Under the pieces are notes generated by a model. That model did no database searches. It had not been told where the DNA came from and saw only the letters and a list, made by a program, of their open reading frames with translations. Source: Lampris incognitus (Eukaryota > Chordata > Actinopteri > Lampriformes > Lampridae). Taken from it: a DNA stretch of 64,000 bases. The translations under genes and the position numbers were made by a program. The stretch lies in the NCBI RefSeq assembly GCF_029633865.1, contig NC_079224.1, positions 17,112,626 to 17,176,625 on the forward strand. Direction: 5' to 3'. Positions 12,936 to 23,999 of this stretch are shown piece by piece; position 1 is the first letter of the stretch; the number at the start of each line of letters is the position of its first letter.

Positions 12936-15800
12936 ATATAGATGATGACAGCATTCATTCTGCAGATATATTTCAATCATCACAGTATTCGATTTCGTCC
13001 TTGAGCAACGGGGTCTTGACTCTGTCGACCGTGTATTGTGACGGTTGTCGGTGGTGCAAAAAGTTGATCACATCATCACTTATAAGGCTGAGACCTGTCC
13101 AAGTCTATTTATGTCCACTTGTGAGAGAATAAAAGAGAGGTGACAAAAGAAGTTGGCGGGTCGCTACTGTTTGACAGCTTGGGCTATATAGGAAGAGGGT
13201 GTTGCACTCAAGGTCACCAGCAAACAAAGCAGAGTTTCACTGGAGCAGATGCCTTGAATAAGCGGAGTGAAAGTGGAGCTGGTGGAATCCAGCCGGACCC
13301 CTGGCACAGCTGGTGTAAAAAGTATATGGCGGTGAGATAGGTGGTGGGGTTTGGGAAGGGGAAGGGTCATACTCGACAGTGCATTCGGTTTGTTTGATCC
13401 CCCCCCCCATACCTAATGGAGCACTTTGTTTTTCTCTGCAATAATCTACGATAATGCTGATTAGCATTAGCAGTTCTCATAGTTCACACTGGATCTAACC
13501 ACTTCCTCTGCTTTGTCTTTCTTCAGCTGGAGTTCACCCCTGAACAGATTGAGGGTAAGACCGAGATTTTGTTTTAACAGTTGTCAGCTGGGTTAGACTG
13601 GTTGCTATTTTTAGAGGCAATGAATGGTTTGCTGTGATTGCAGGCCAGTGCCAACCCATTAGTGTTTTCAGTGACAGCCAATGGTCTTAGCAGCTCCCCG
13701 GTGGGCTGTATTCACAAGTAAACCCCAATACACCATAATGTCATCGTGCCAGAAAGTCATTATATTTCAACTTATGCCCAGCTTTGTAAAGACATGGAAA
13801 GAGTCGGGTTTAAAAAGATGAGTTATCACAGGGATTTATTTAAAAGAGGAGAGTGAAGCGGCCTTTCTGATCTTTCTCAGGTCTCGCTCCAAAGTTGAGG
13901 AGGACTAGCGGCAAAGACACACAGTCGCTCAACACTGAAGCCCAGAACTTGAACAAATAAGGAGGGCTCAGTATAAAAAATGAAGAAAAATGTTCCTTAA
14001 ACAATCTTTTACCCAAATCAAAGTACTATGACACGTTAAACTGAGGTCCTGACTCACTGTGGTCATTAAAGATCCCATGGCACTTATTGTAAAGAGTAGG
14101 GGGTTCCCCGGTGTCCTGGCTAAATTCCCAACCTGGCTCTCTCCATCTGATCACCTAATCATCCCCCCATGTAGTTGGCTCAATGATTGCTCCCTTTCCA
14201 CCTCAAGCTGATGTGTGGTGAGCGCTGTGGGGCAAAATGGCTGCCGTGCATCACCCAGGTGGGTGCTACACATTGGTGGTGGTTGAGATGTTACCCCCTT
14301 CAATGTGAAGCACTTTGCGTGATTAGAAAAGCGCTATAAAAATGTAATCCATCTTTATATGATTATTATTACAAGTGATTCTTATTGTTGTGGCACAGGG
14401 GCATCTTCAGGGATCTGTACCCAATGTGTGAAATACTAATGTCCAAAAATGTGCGTGCAGAGGGAACTCTTGACACAAACACAGTGGCTCATGCATTCAC
14501 GATGGATACCACTTTGGTGTTCTGTTCACAGACTTTAAAGATTCCTTCCAGTTGTTCGACAGGACACCGGCCAATGAGATGAAGATCACTTATGCACAGT
14601 GTGGCGATCTAATCAGAGCTCTGGGCCAGAACCCCACCAATTCTGAAATCATGTACGTCCTTGGAAAACCAAAGGCTGAAGGTAGGTATCATGCACAATC
14701 AATACATCGGCTGATGTCTTCACAACCCCCTTGCACAGTCGGACACCTTGTTTCCAGTGCCAATTAAAAACCATGTTTTTTTCCACCTCATACTTGGATT
14801 CTGGCATTGTGCACGAGTAGCATTAATGTGACTGATGTTAGCTTGCTTTGGCACACTGCTATTCTTCACATATGTTTCTGCATCATTTCTTTCTGAAGAA
14901 ATGCAGAGCAAGATGCTTGACTTTGACCAGTTCCTGCCCATACACCAACACATCTGCCATGCCAAGAACCGCGGAACATTTGAGGACTTTGTTGAGGGTC
15001 TGAGAGTTTTTGACAAGGAGGGAAATGGCACAGTTATGGGTGCTGAGCTCAGGCACGTCCTTGCAACACTGGGTAAGTCTGTCACTTCCCCGTCAAGAGA
15101 ACTGACAGTGGGCATCGGGGTGGTGTAGCGGTCTATTCTGTTGCCTAACAAAACAGGGCTCACTGGTTTGAATGCCCATGTTACCTCCAGCTTGGTCGGA
15201 CATCCCTACAGACACAATAGGCCGTGTCTGCGGGTCGGGAGCTGGATGTGGGTATGCGTCCTGGTCGCTGCACTAGCGCCTCCTCTGGTCGGTCGGGCAC
15301 CTGTTCAACTGAGGGGAATAGTGTGATCCTCCCACAAGCTACATCCCCATGGTGAAACTCCTGTCAGGTGAAAAGAAGCGGCTGGCAACTCCACATGTAT
15401 CGGAGGAGGCATGTGGTAGCCTGCAGCCCTCCCCGGATCGGCAGAGGGGGTGGAGCAGTGACTGGGACAGTTCGGAAGAGTGGGGGTAATTGGCCAAGTA
15501 CAATTAGGGAGAAAAACGTGGAAGGGGGGGGTGGACTGACAAAACCGATCAAAAACAGCCAGCTATCACTGAGAGAAGCGAGTGTCATTTGAAACATGCT
15601 GACTCAATGTTGTTTTACTTGTACAATGACAGTGAAAGGCATTGAGCGGAACTGAACTGAAATTGAGAGCATCATTCATGCCATGTGTCACAGGTGAGAA
15701 GATGAAGGAGGATGAAGTGGAGCAGCTCATGCAAAATCAGGAGGATGCCAACGGATGCATCAACTATGAGGCTTTTGTAAAACACATTATGGCTTCTTAA
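10831..15800 (+). CDS. Essential (alkali) myosin light chain, striated-muscle MYL4/MYL3-like, complete
   Basis: Five coding exons (10831-10932, 13527-13554, 14532-14681, 14899-15072, 15694-15800) join in frame into 186 residues. The protein should wrap the lever arm of a sarcomeric myosin heavy chain in the thick filament. It opens MAPKKK followed by a Pro/Lys-rich extension (residues 1-34), typical of long alkali light chains whose N-terminus can touch actin. EF-hand-like domains follow; the hand at residues 132-143 ([12 protein letters not shown]) is the family's best conserved block, and the C-terminus is [13 protein letters not shown]. Exon sizes of 28, 150 and 174 bp match the family. 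FDP, KMLDF, VEQL and EDANG resemble MYL4, while EPERPK and EFTPEQIE resemble MYL3, so the exact paralogue is left open. All introns are GT-AG. Length is slightly below mammalian MYL3/MYL4 (195-197 residues). The start is the first ATG of the recognisable N-terminus. Confidence 0.93.
10933..13526 (+). other. Myosin light chain intron 1
   Basis: 2,594 bp, GT-AG. A CA run is at 12897-12931 and a C run at 13400-13409. No mobile element was recognised. Confidence 0.75.
12897..12931. repeat. CA microsatellite in myosin intron 1
   Basis: (CA)n run preceded by a TA-rich segment. Confidence 0.95.
13527..13554 (+). CDS. Myosin light chain coding exon 2 (28 bp)
   Basis: A 28-bp exon encoding LEFTPEQIE plus one base, between a pyrimidine-rich TTCTTCAG acceptor and a GTAAGA donor. 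A 28-bp second exon is characteristic of alkali light-chain genes. Confidence 0.9.
14063..14352 (+). mobile_element. Short interspersed repeat in myosin intron 2
   Basis: A unit ending GTGAAGCACTTTGCGTG, AGAAAAGCGCTATAAAAATG and ATCCAT, a 3' end common to many short fish repeats. A related end appears at about 46980-47046. No tRNA head was found, so the class is uncertain. Confidence 0.45.
14532..14681 (+). CDS. Myosin light chain coding exon 3 (150 bp)
   Basis: Encodes the first EF-hand-like domain, including [18 protein letters not shown] and [11 protein letters not shown], ending in LGKPKAE. The acceptor is TTCACAG and the donor GTAGGT. The loop lacks the normal run of acidic ligands, as expected for a light chain that does not bind calcium. 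Confidence 0.92.
14899..15072 (+). CDS. Myosin light chain coding exon 4 (174 bp)
   Basis: Encodes [13 protein letters not shown] through [18 protein letters not shown] and ends RHVLATL. The acceptor is CTGAAG and the donor GTAAGT. This is the most strongly conserved part of the family. Confidence 0.94.
15115..15530 (+). mobile_element. SINE-3 in myosin intron 4
   Basis: A tRNA-like head (GGTGGTGTAGCGGTCTATTC, then GGTTTGAATGCCC) is followed by GGATGTGGGTATGCGTCCTG, GCACTAGCGCCTCCTCTGG, GGTGAAAAGAAGCGGCTGG and GTACAATTAGGGAGAAAAA. It matches the copies at 40421, 50548 and 57628. It fills most of the 621-bp intron. Confidence 0.82.
15694..15800 (+). CDS. Myosin light chain terminal coding exon (107 bp, apparently fused)
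   Basis: Encodes [12 protein letters not shown] through [19 protein letters not shown] and the TAA stop at 15798-15800. In the family the last coding block is usually split after INYE; MYL6 has its alternative last exon there. Here the codons run on without an intron (78 + 29 bp). The acceptor is GTGTCACAG. Confidence 0.92.
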
Positions 15801-16138
15801 ACATGTAAATACCTTTCAGTCCTGACATGATAGTAATCCCAATAATAATAGTTATCCCCACAGTAAGACCAGTGCTGCCGTGCCTCTGAATCAATGTGTT
15901 TGTGTGTAGCAAGTGTGGCTTTGTCTATCTCTCATCAGACGACCAAGATGGCGAATTATTGACGTCAGAGGATCTTTTGTGTTTCTGTGAATTCCTGCCT
16001 GTAGATTCCTCCTGTGTCCCAAATGGATCAATATTTCATCAAGTTGCAAGGACAGTTTAACATTGTTTTTCTTTGACCTATTTTGTCAACACATTGCTCA
16101 TTACCGCTGTTCATGATGTACTGATGGAAAACCACCCC

Positions 16139-16144
16139 AATAAA
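16139..16144 (+). promoter_or_regulatory. Poly(A) signal of the myosin light chain gene
   Basis: AATAAA lies about 340 bp after the stop codon, giving a 3' UTR of roughly 360 bp. It is the first canonical hexamer that I see downstream of the stop. Confidence 0.6.
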
Positions 16145-16169
16145 AGGACTCCTTTTCGACCAGTGTTCC

Positions 16170-16599
16170 ATGACTGTCATTTTTTTTGTTTTGTTTTTTT
16201 TGCCCACAATAGGTATACGCCCAATGGGGAATGCTAAATTCCTTAACAATGCATTCAAAACACATCGCAGGATGAAGTAGAAGAAGCAGAAAAACCATGC
16301 AGGGTTATGATTAAATTACACTTCTTTATTGTAAAGAAAGCCCTCCCACAGTCCGGGTTCTGGAGATTCTGTACTGGCATGTTTTGCAGTTGTGCATTAT
16401 TTGGCCTGCTCTTGGTTCACCGAACTATTCCTGGTCAAATAATGTCTGACCAATAAAACAAGATAAGATAAATCAGTCATCGCTGCGGGGAAACTTGATT
16501 TGGTGCAGCAGTGAAAGTGCAATGCAGCAGACTTATATAGGAAAAAACAAAACAATGATAATTTTACTACTTTATTACTCCCCATGGGGAAATTCTTTA
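16170..16599. other. No gene seen
   Basis: Unassigned DNA after the myosin 3' UTR. Confidence 0.4.
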
Positions 16600-16928
16600 T
16601 CTGCATTTAACCCGTCCTAGCTGTGTAGCTAGGAGCAGTGGGCAGCCACCGTGCAGCACCCGGGGACCAACTCCAGTTCTTCTTTCCATTGCCTCGGTCA
16701 GGGGCACAGACAGGCGTATTAACCCTAACATGCATGTCTTTTTTGATGGTGGGGGAAAACCGTAGTAACCGGAGAAAATCCACCGCAGACACGGGGAGAA
16801 CATGCACACTCCACATGGAGGACGACCTGGGATGATCCCTCCCAAGGTTGGACAACCCCGAGGTTCGGGCCCAGGAACTTCTTGCTGTGAGGCGACAGTG
16901 CTAACCACTGCGCCACCGTGCCGCCCAA
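16600..16928 (-). mobile_element. SINE-2
   Basis: On the - strand the head GGCGGCACGGTGGCGCAGTG ends near 16924. The B-box-like part is damaged (GGGCCCGAACC). The body matches the other SINE-2 copies; the 3' tail near 16560-16600 is degenerate. Confidence 0.82.
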
Positions 16929-17300
16929 GTAGTAGATTTGACAGTAGAAAAAACCAAACAAAACAATAATGACCATAATAAATAAATGATGCACTGCAAG
17001 AACAATTAAATAATGCAACTTCAGAACAAACTTTATATTGTACAGTGTTTATGTGTGCAGTTTATCACATGATAACAGGGCAATAATATTCAACACTGTC
17101 AAGAAAAAAAAAGAAGAAAGAAAGTTGAACTATGGTAATAAACAAGAAAAGGAGTAAAAGTATGCAATTGAGAATACAAACATGCAGTTAAGTGAAACAT
17201 AAAAATAAAGGTCCTAAAAAAAGTCAAATTAAGAGTAATGGAATAAATAGCAGCGAGGTTATGACAATGAGGGAATACAGATGAGCTATTGTGCTGTTGT
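16929..17300. other. No gene seen
   Basis: AT-rich unassigned DNA between a SINE and a LINE fragment. Confidence 0.4.
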
Positions 17301-18312
17301 ATCCATGTTAGATCAGAATACAAGGTGCTTCTGCTGACTTATAAAATCCTAAATGGGCTTGCCCCATCTTACCTGTCTGATCTCCTTAAACCTTACATTC
17401 CATCTCGAGCTCTCCGCTCTCAAAATACAGGGCTCCAGTGTGTACCCAAAGTTAAAAAGAAGTCAGTTGGTGGCAGGGCCTTTTCCTATCAGGCTCCGTT
17501 CTTGTGGAATAACCTGCCTGCTGCCATCGGACAATCAGAGTCTGTTGAGTCCTTTAAATCCAAACTTAAACCTCATCTTTTTGCCTCATCTTACAATTAG
17601 TTGCCTTTAAGTTGAGTGCTTCACAACCTGTACTGGATGGCGGGTTGGTTTTCTGTCTCAATGAATTTACCAAGCACTGTTCTGCCGACGAGATTATATA
17701 GATTATGACTAGTTGATGACTTAACTGTGACTAATGACTATTGCAAACTGTTCTCTCACATGTATTTTCTCTCTGTCTGAATGATGTCTTCCCCTTTCTC
17801 TTTTTCTGTGTGTGAATGGTGTCATGTGAGTCTCCCTTGTGTGCAGTCGGTTCTCCTCCCAGGTCATTGTGGTGATGGTGGTTGCCACAGGGACGCTGCC
17901 TGCCATTCCTCTTCTCACATAATGTTTTTTTTACATGATGATGCTGGTCGCATGGCTTGGGTCCTGGACTGTTCCGATGGCGTCTGGACACTGCTTGGCA
18001 TCCTGTGCATCCATCAGATTCTTTATAAAGTGTATAAGTCCATTATAATTCTGTTATCTTCTTTCAATGTTGTATTGTGTAAATTGTGTAAACACAACAT
18101 CTATTGCACGCTGTCCGTCTTGGGAGAGAGATCACCTCCTCTGTTGCTCTCCCTGAAGTTTCTTCCTATTTTTTCTCCCTGTTAAAGGGTTTTTTCTTTA
18201 GGGAGTTGTTCCTTATCCGATGAGAGGGTCGAAGGACATGATGTTGTGTTGCTGATAAGCCCACTGAGGTAAATTTGTAATTCGTGATATTGGGCTATAC
18301 AAATAAAATTGA
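17301..18312 (+). pseudogene. L2-like LINE-B, 5'-truncated 3' end
   Basis: The frame 17301-17600 encodes the last part of the reverse transcriptase protein: YKVLLLTYKILNGLAPSYL, GGRAFSYQAPFLWNNLP and VESFKSKLKPHLF, then a stop. About 700 bp of 3' UTR follows, ending at TTGGGCTATACAAATAAAAT. The same element is inverted and much longer at 43286-47945. Confidence 0.85.
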
Positions 18313-18682
18313 TTTGATGTCATGCTGCACCTCAGATATCATCAGGACTTATGACAGTCTCGGTCATTCTCATATCATTGCCTGCAGATGTCATAAACGG
18401 TTCCAGTTTGTCCTTCCTTTTCTATTCTATGGTAGACAACTCCAAATCTGCTATTCCATCAAAAATATGAAACGCTGCATGTCCACCACATGGTTTCTGT
18501 GTGAAAATAAATATAATACCTCTGGATGGAAGTCAATTCTGTGTGAAAATAGTTCAACTACATTCAACACTGGTTTTTTATTTTCATTTGACAGTCTTTC
18601 TACAGACTGTACTTCCTCAGGCCACTGAAGAAGTATCATGTCAAAAAACACATGTTGGTCCACTTCTTTATAGCCATAAATA

Positions 18683-19110
18683 TGCCCCTTTTCCACTACA
18701 TGGTATTGGCTCGACTCAACTCGCCCTTTTTTCGTTTTCCATTACTGGAAAGTACCGGCATTTTGGTAACTGTTACCACTTTTCTGGTACCACCTTTGTC
18801 GAGGTTCCAAAAAAACTGGAGCGGGTACCAAAATCAATGCAGACCTCCAATTGGTCAAAGAAACGCGTCACTGCGTCGTTTTATGTCACTGCGTCATCAA
18901 TGCGCGCATGGGATCTAACCCAGCATTTTTAAATACCAAAGCGGTCGAAGCGGAGTTATCTTAAAAGTACATTTTAATAATTGAAAAAAAAAAATGGAGA
19001 GCCGAAAATCCAGCTACACTGAGCGGGTACTGTTACGATAATGGAAAATGACACAGAAGCGAGTCGAGTCGAGTCGAGTTGAGACAGTACCATGTAGTGG
19101 AAAAGGGGCA
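18683..19110. mobile_element. 428-bp MITE with 23-bp perfect terminal inverted repeats
   Basis: The left end TGCCCCTTTTCCACTACATG and its exact inverted copy at the right match for 23 bp. Both are followed by GACTC/GAGTC repeats, and 3-bp ATA duplications flank the element (18680-18682, 19111-19113). A short target site and GACTC-rich subterminal region fit a Harbinger/ISL2EU-like element, but there is no transposase to prove it. Confidence 0.88.
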
Positions 19111-19406
19111 ATAGAGAGCATCTTCACATCATCTCTCACTGTCTGCTATGGGAGATCAGATAATCACACCAACAGGAAACTGGAGCAGATTGGTACTAAA
19201 GCCTCCAACATAACTGGTTGTAACCTTCCCCCACTCAACTCAGCATATAGAAAGCACACCTTCAACCAGCCAGCTAAAATAACCAGTGACTCATCCCACC
19301 AAAGCCCACCGCCTCTTCCAGCTTCTCCCCTCTGGAAGATGCTACAGGTCCATATTAACCAAAACCACTTGATTCAAAAACAGATTCTTTCCCACATCAG
19401 TCAGAA

Positions 19407-20583
19407 CACTTAGAATCAGAATCATGTTTATTGGCCATGTAGATTTGCACATCCATGGAATGTGACTCCGGTTTTGTGGTTTTTTCAGTGTACTTAACAC
19501 AGAATAACAACACTATAGCAAACAATCCAGATATATAAACAAGGATTGACTTATGCAGGCAAAATATGAGGTGATAAAGTGCAATGGTGCAGACAATATA
19601 TCAGATACTGAAACAGATGTTAGCAGGTTACTTACATACATGCCTGAGGTAGATGGACCTAACAGTGTACCAGTATACATACAATGTACAGTACAGTATA
19701 CAAAATGGTTGGATTTATTTGACAGTGTTAAGCGTTCATTTGAATGACAGCCTGCAGGAGGAAACTGATTTTATATCTGGTTGTTTTGGGGTACACTGCT
19801 CTATACCAGAGGGGAGGAGTTGGAACAAGTTGTGAACAGGGTGTGATGGGTCTGCAGTGATGTTGCCTGCCCGTTTCCTGCATCTGGAGGTGTATTAGTC
19901 CTGATTGGAGGGCAGGTTGGCACCAATGATTTTCTCTGCAGACTTAACTGTCCGTTGTAGTCTGTCCCTGTCTTGTTTGGTGGCCGAACCAAACCAGACA
20001 GCGATGGATGTGCAGAGGACAGACTGGATTATTTCAGTGTAGAACTGAATCAGCAGTTCCTGAGGCAGGTTGAATTTGCTGAGCTGGCAGAGAAAGTACA
20101 TCCTCTGCTAGGCCTTTTTGATGATTGTGTCTATGTTGGATGCCCACCTTAGGTCCTGGGAAATTGTGGAACCTATAAATCTATAGGTTTTCACTGTAGA
20201 CACTGTGCTGTTAAGTAAGGGGGTGGTGGTGGGGGCAGTACTGGGGGCTCCTCCTGAAGTCCACTGCCATCTCCACTGTTTTGAGTGTGTTCAGCTCCAG
20301 GTTGTTATGGCTGCACCAGAGGTCCAGCTGATCAACCTCCCATCTATATGCAGACTCGTCACCATCCCAGATAAGGCCAATGACGGTTGTGTTGTCCGCA
20401 AAGTTCAGGAGTTTAACAGACGGGTCACCTGAAGTGCAGTCATTTGTGTAGAGGGGGAAGAGTAGAGAGGAGAACACACTTCCTTTGGGGGCACTAGTGC
20501 TGATTGTCTGGGTGCTGGATGTGATTTCCCCAGCCTCACCTGCTGCCTCCTGTCTGTCAAGAAGTTTTTAATCCAGTCAGCTT
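19407..20583 (-). pseudogene. LINE-F, antisense, 5'-truncated
   Basis: The - strand frame 20477-20211 encodes reverse transcriptase text with FADN in place of the catalytic FADD, followed by TTVIGLIWDGDESAYRWEVD and NNLELNTLKTVEMAVDFRR. Further on, 20101-19895 encodes LSKFNLPQELLIQFYTEIIQ and VLCTSIAVWFGSATKQDRDR. The 3' end is at 19407. A 200-bp copy of its tail is at 25255-25455. The Asp-to-Asn change alone would inactivate it. Confidence 0.8.
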
Positions 20584-20935
20584 AACAGCCCTTGCTAGCC
20601 AGCCCCCTTACTACAAGACCCCTTGTACTGTCCTGAATGCACTGCACCTAACTCAGACTGGACTTGTTTGCACTGGTACATCAATCATTGTACTTTCTGC
20701 CTGTTGTGCCAGTTGATATGCTGGGGAACTGCACTGTACTGTAAATATCATATATATTCACTGTACATACTCTCGCATTCATGTGTTTCCTTTTTGTGTG
20801 TGCTGCTGTAATGGTTTATGGGCCTGTTTGCTTGTTTTTCTGTCTGGAACTCAGCTGCCATGCTGCAGCAAAACAATTACCACCAACAATGTTGTGTGGC
20901 ACTAATAAAGTATCTAATCTATGTACCTAATCTTT

Positions 20936-22394
20936 TGCTTTGATGTATTTCACCTATTATTGTTAGACAAATAATTAACGATGTGGTTTTTAGCAAAGGA
21001 AACTATTTTCAAATGCTAACTACAGGTACTGCTCATTCGGGAGCACGGTTTCCATTATTTTCAGGCCACACATGATTGGAAATATGAAACAAAGATACCT
21101 AAAAATGGGGAAACATGTATATGAATAAAATCTAAAGAAATGCTCACGTGATCATTTCTGATCAGATTTTCTGAATAAAAATGTCACTTGAACTAACAAA
21201 TTGAACTAACAAACTGAATCTTGATTATCAGTAACATTTAGCCACCTAATATAATTGAAAAACAACATTTTTTTTTCACTGCGAGATGGTTACCTTTACT
21301 TTTGCTAAAAAAGGAATTTTTCATACACTTTAATGGAGTGGAGGCTGTGGACTGGGCCCCAACACGCTTGTCTATTGGAATTGTAAAATGTCAATGCAAA
21401 GTACTGTATGGATACCTTATGACTGGCAACGTGCTTCACCTCCCATAGCAACACTGCCATCTAGAGGTTGTTTTTTCCCCCAGAGCAAAGCAAGCCTGCT
21501 GCTCCACTGGTATCAGAGTCGTGATACAAAAGAATATAAACTCAGTGTGCAGGCATTCTTCCATTTTTCTGTAAAAAATTACCATTGTGCATCATCATCC
21601 TGGATTGAAAGCTGGTCCTGGTGGGCAGGACGGTCCGTTTTCTACGTCAGAAGAGAAAGGCTGGATGGCAATTACAGTTATCCTGCAGATCTTTATCCTG
21701 TACTAACAGATTTGTGTTAACTTCAGTGATGCAGTCTGTTTATTTTAGTTTTTATTTATCTCGTTTATATTTTTCTTCTACTTTATTTACTTTTTCTTTC
21801 TTTATTGCACTTTAAAATTTGTTGCAGTAAAACGCCCGTTCTCTTGAAAACACAAATTCAACACACAATAAAGCGGAGACACTTTCGGCCTGCACACGAA
21901 CTCGATTCCATTCAACTGCTAATTAATAAAGACGCTATCAATGAAAAAATGTAGATAATACGAGCAGTTGAGGAGGAAAAGTGTTGACAAACACACACAC
22001 ACAATGTGAGAAGTAGCCAAATAAAAGTCAGCAAAGCTTGAATCAAAACCGTCTGATGAGTTTCCTCTAAATGTATGCAGAATATCTGTGCAGAAAAGCA
22101 AAACGGTTCCACAGCTTCCCGCCTACCGGTGATTTAAAACAAAACTAGTAGCATGTCTGCCCTTCGGCCAGAAGAAGGAGCCACAACTCTACCAAAGAAA
22201 GACCAGCTTTTGTCAAAATGGAAGACATATTTACCGTTGTAGGTCATGGAGTTGGACCTTTGTTGTAATAATGACGGCTACAAACGCATTTCTTAACAAA
22301 AGATGCTGTTATGTTTCTACTGATAACTTCAAGTCTTCTCTCAAACATTATTCCCTTGTCCGGGAAACGAGTTTTTCCAAATGAAACAAAACTT
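20936..22394. other. No gene seen
   Basis: AT-rich unassigned DNA with a short CA run at 21990-22003. Confidence 0.4.
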
Positions 22395-23080
22395 CTACTG
22401 TCTTTATGCATGCTCAATAGTCCAGGTAAGAAAGTCAAAGAAAGTTGAATCAGTTCATCTGGACATAATGTTTACTGACATAAGTCATCACTCGTCTAAG
22501 TGACCTCTTCAGTCTCAACTGACTGCAGATATCCCAACCCGTATAAGCAATACAGTTGCATAACGACCGAAACCAACGATTGGTTTCTACGCAAACATGG
22601 GCGCGACCATTAACTAGAGTCTCAATGGCCATGTGTACTATTCACAGAGGATTTGGGAATGGTTGCAATCACAGCATTGTTAAGATGGTGACAGATGCAC
22701 CCCCGGGTTCAGGGATCGTCATTCCCTCTTCACATAGATGGCCTCCCCTCTTTGACTACCCGTTCAAACCAGCGTTCCTCCCTATCAAAGATGTCCACAT
22801 CCTCATCCTTAAAAGAGTGGCCACTGGCCTGTACATGGGTGTAGCCTGCGGAGTTCTGGCCTGGCATGTGAGCTCTCCTGTGTTGTGCCATCCTCTTGGC
22901 CAGTGTGTTTACTTTCCCCAATGCACAAGTCACAGCAATCCTCCTGGCACTTAACAGCGTATAGTCTTCTACAGTCTACATCCAGTTTACACCAGTCAGT
23001 TAACTTCCCCCTCGCTGAGCTTTGATGCCATTTGCATCTTTGCTCGTCAACTTCATTTATCTCTCTCTCGCTCACCCTCT
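22395..23080 (-). pseudogene. Penelope-like retroelement fragment with GIY-YIG endonuclease remains
   Basis: The - strand encodes, in two frames, LYAVKCQEDCCDLCIGE then KRMAQHRRA and ASGHSFKDEDVDIFDREERW-FERVVKEGRPS. This matches the C-terminal GIY-YIG endonuclease of fish Penelope-like elements. The reverse transcriptase is absent. The 3' flank TGGACTATTGAGCATGCATA recurs inverted near 52671-52745. Confidence 0.7.
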
Positions 23081-23999
23081 CTACTCCCCTCGGTCTGTCC
23101 TTGTCTCAGCTAAACAGATGGTTTTCCTTTGTTTAGATTCAGAGCCTAAAATATATTCAAGGTCCACATCTGCAAACAGCTGTGAATGGATTAAGGGCTT
23201 TTTTTCTCCCTCGTTTGCCATTATTCTGTTCTGTCATGACAGAATATAGTTCTCCTGGGAGAAGTCTAGTTGTGTTTTTTTTTAATCTGATATCTACGCT
23301 TACTCTCATCATTGAAATGCCCAGTGTTACAAATCCCCATCCTTAAATGTGTCATCAAGTGTCATACATGTTTTTTATGTACTGTCGAAGCACCTGGGTA
23401 ACTGTGTCTCAGTGTTTGGGTGAATATATGTGTATGTATATACACTATATACTTCGTGCGATGTATGAAGGTGAAGGTGAACTTGTTTTCTGGTGTGATG
23501 AACTATTATTCGGACGTTCGGAGGTGAACTTGTATTTAGATGTACAGCATTTGTTTCGAAAGTAGGACAATAAAAAATTCCACTTTAGAGAAATATCATG
23601 TGCAGCCATTGATCTACATTGGCATTTATTGACATCGAGCTTGAATGGTTTGATTAACAGTAAATAGCTCTGTGTTTCGTACTATACTGCAAGCATATGA
23701 ACAAGTATGACCAATACATTCCCGCCATCATGATATTGTCTCCTCTCATTGCGCATGTGCAGAAGAATCTATGCAGAACAGGGACCCTCGAAATGAGTTG
23801 GCACCCAGTGTCTTGCTCAAGGGCATTTTTTTTGGGGGGGGGTATATTTGTCGACATATAGGACAACAAACCAGAGATGATTCTCAGACCTATGGCTATA
23901 CTTTCAAAGACATGAAGGACTGAGAGGAGCACCGTTGCTGTATTCCGCCCAGAGGGAATCTGTGGTCTCAGTCCAGGAAGCGAGCGAGCAAAATCAGTG
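23081..23999. other. No gene seen
   Basis: Unassigned DNA. Confidence 0.4.

Larger units (their letters stand above)
18590..20935 (+). pseudogene. LINE-E relic, broken by a MITE and by an antisense LINE
   Basis: Three segments read as one element: 18590-18682 (YFLRPLKKYHVKKHMLVHFF), 19111-19406 (SSLTVCYGRSDNHTNRKLEQ, TGCNLPPLNSAYRKHTFNQ) and 20584-20935, a 3' UTR ending ACTAATAAAGTATCTAATC. The protein is the C-terminal part of a non-LTR reverse transcriptase and no catalytic motif remains. The gaps hold the MITE at 18683-19110 and LINE-F at 19407-20583. Confidence 0.65.
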
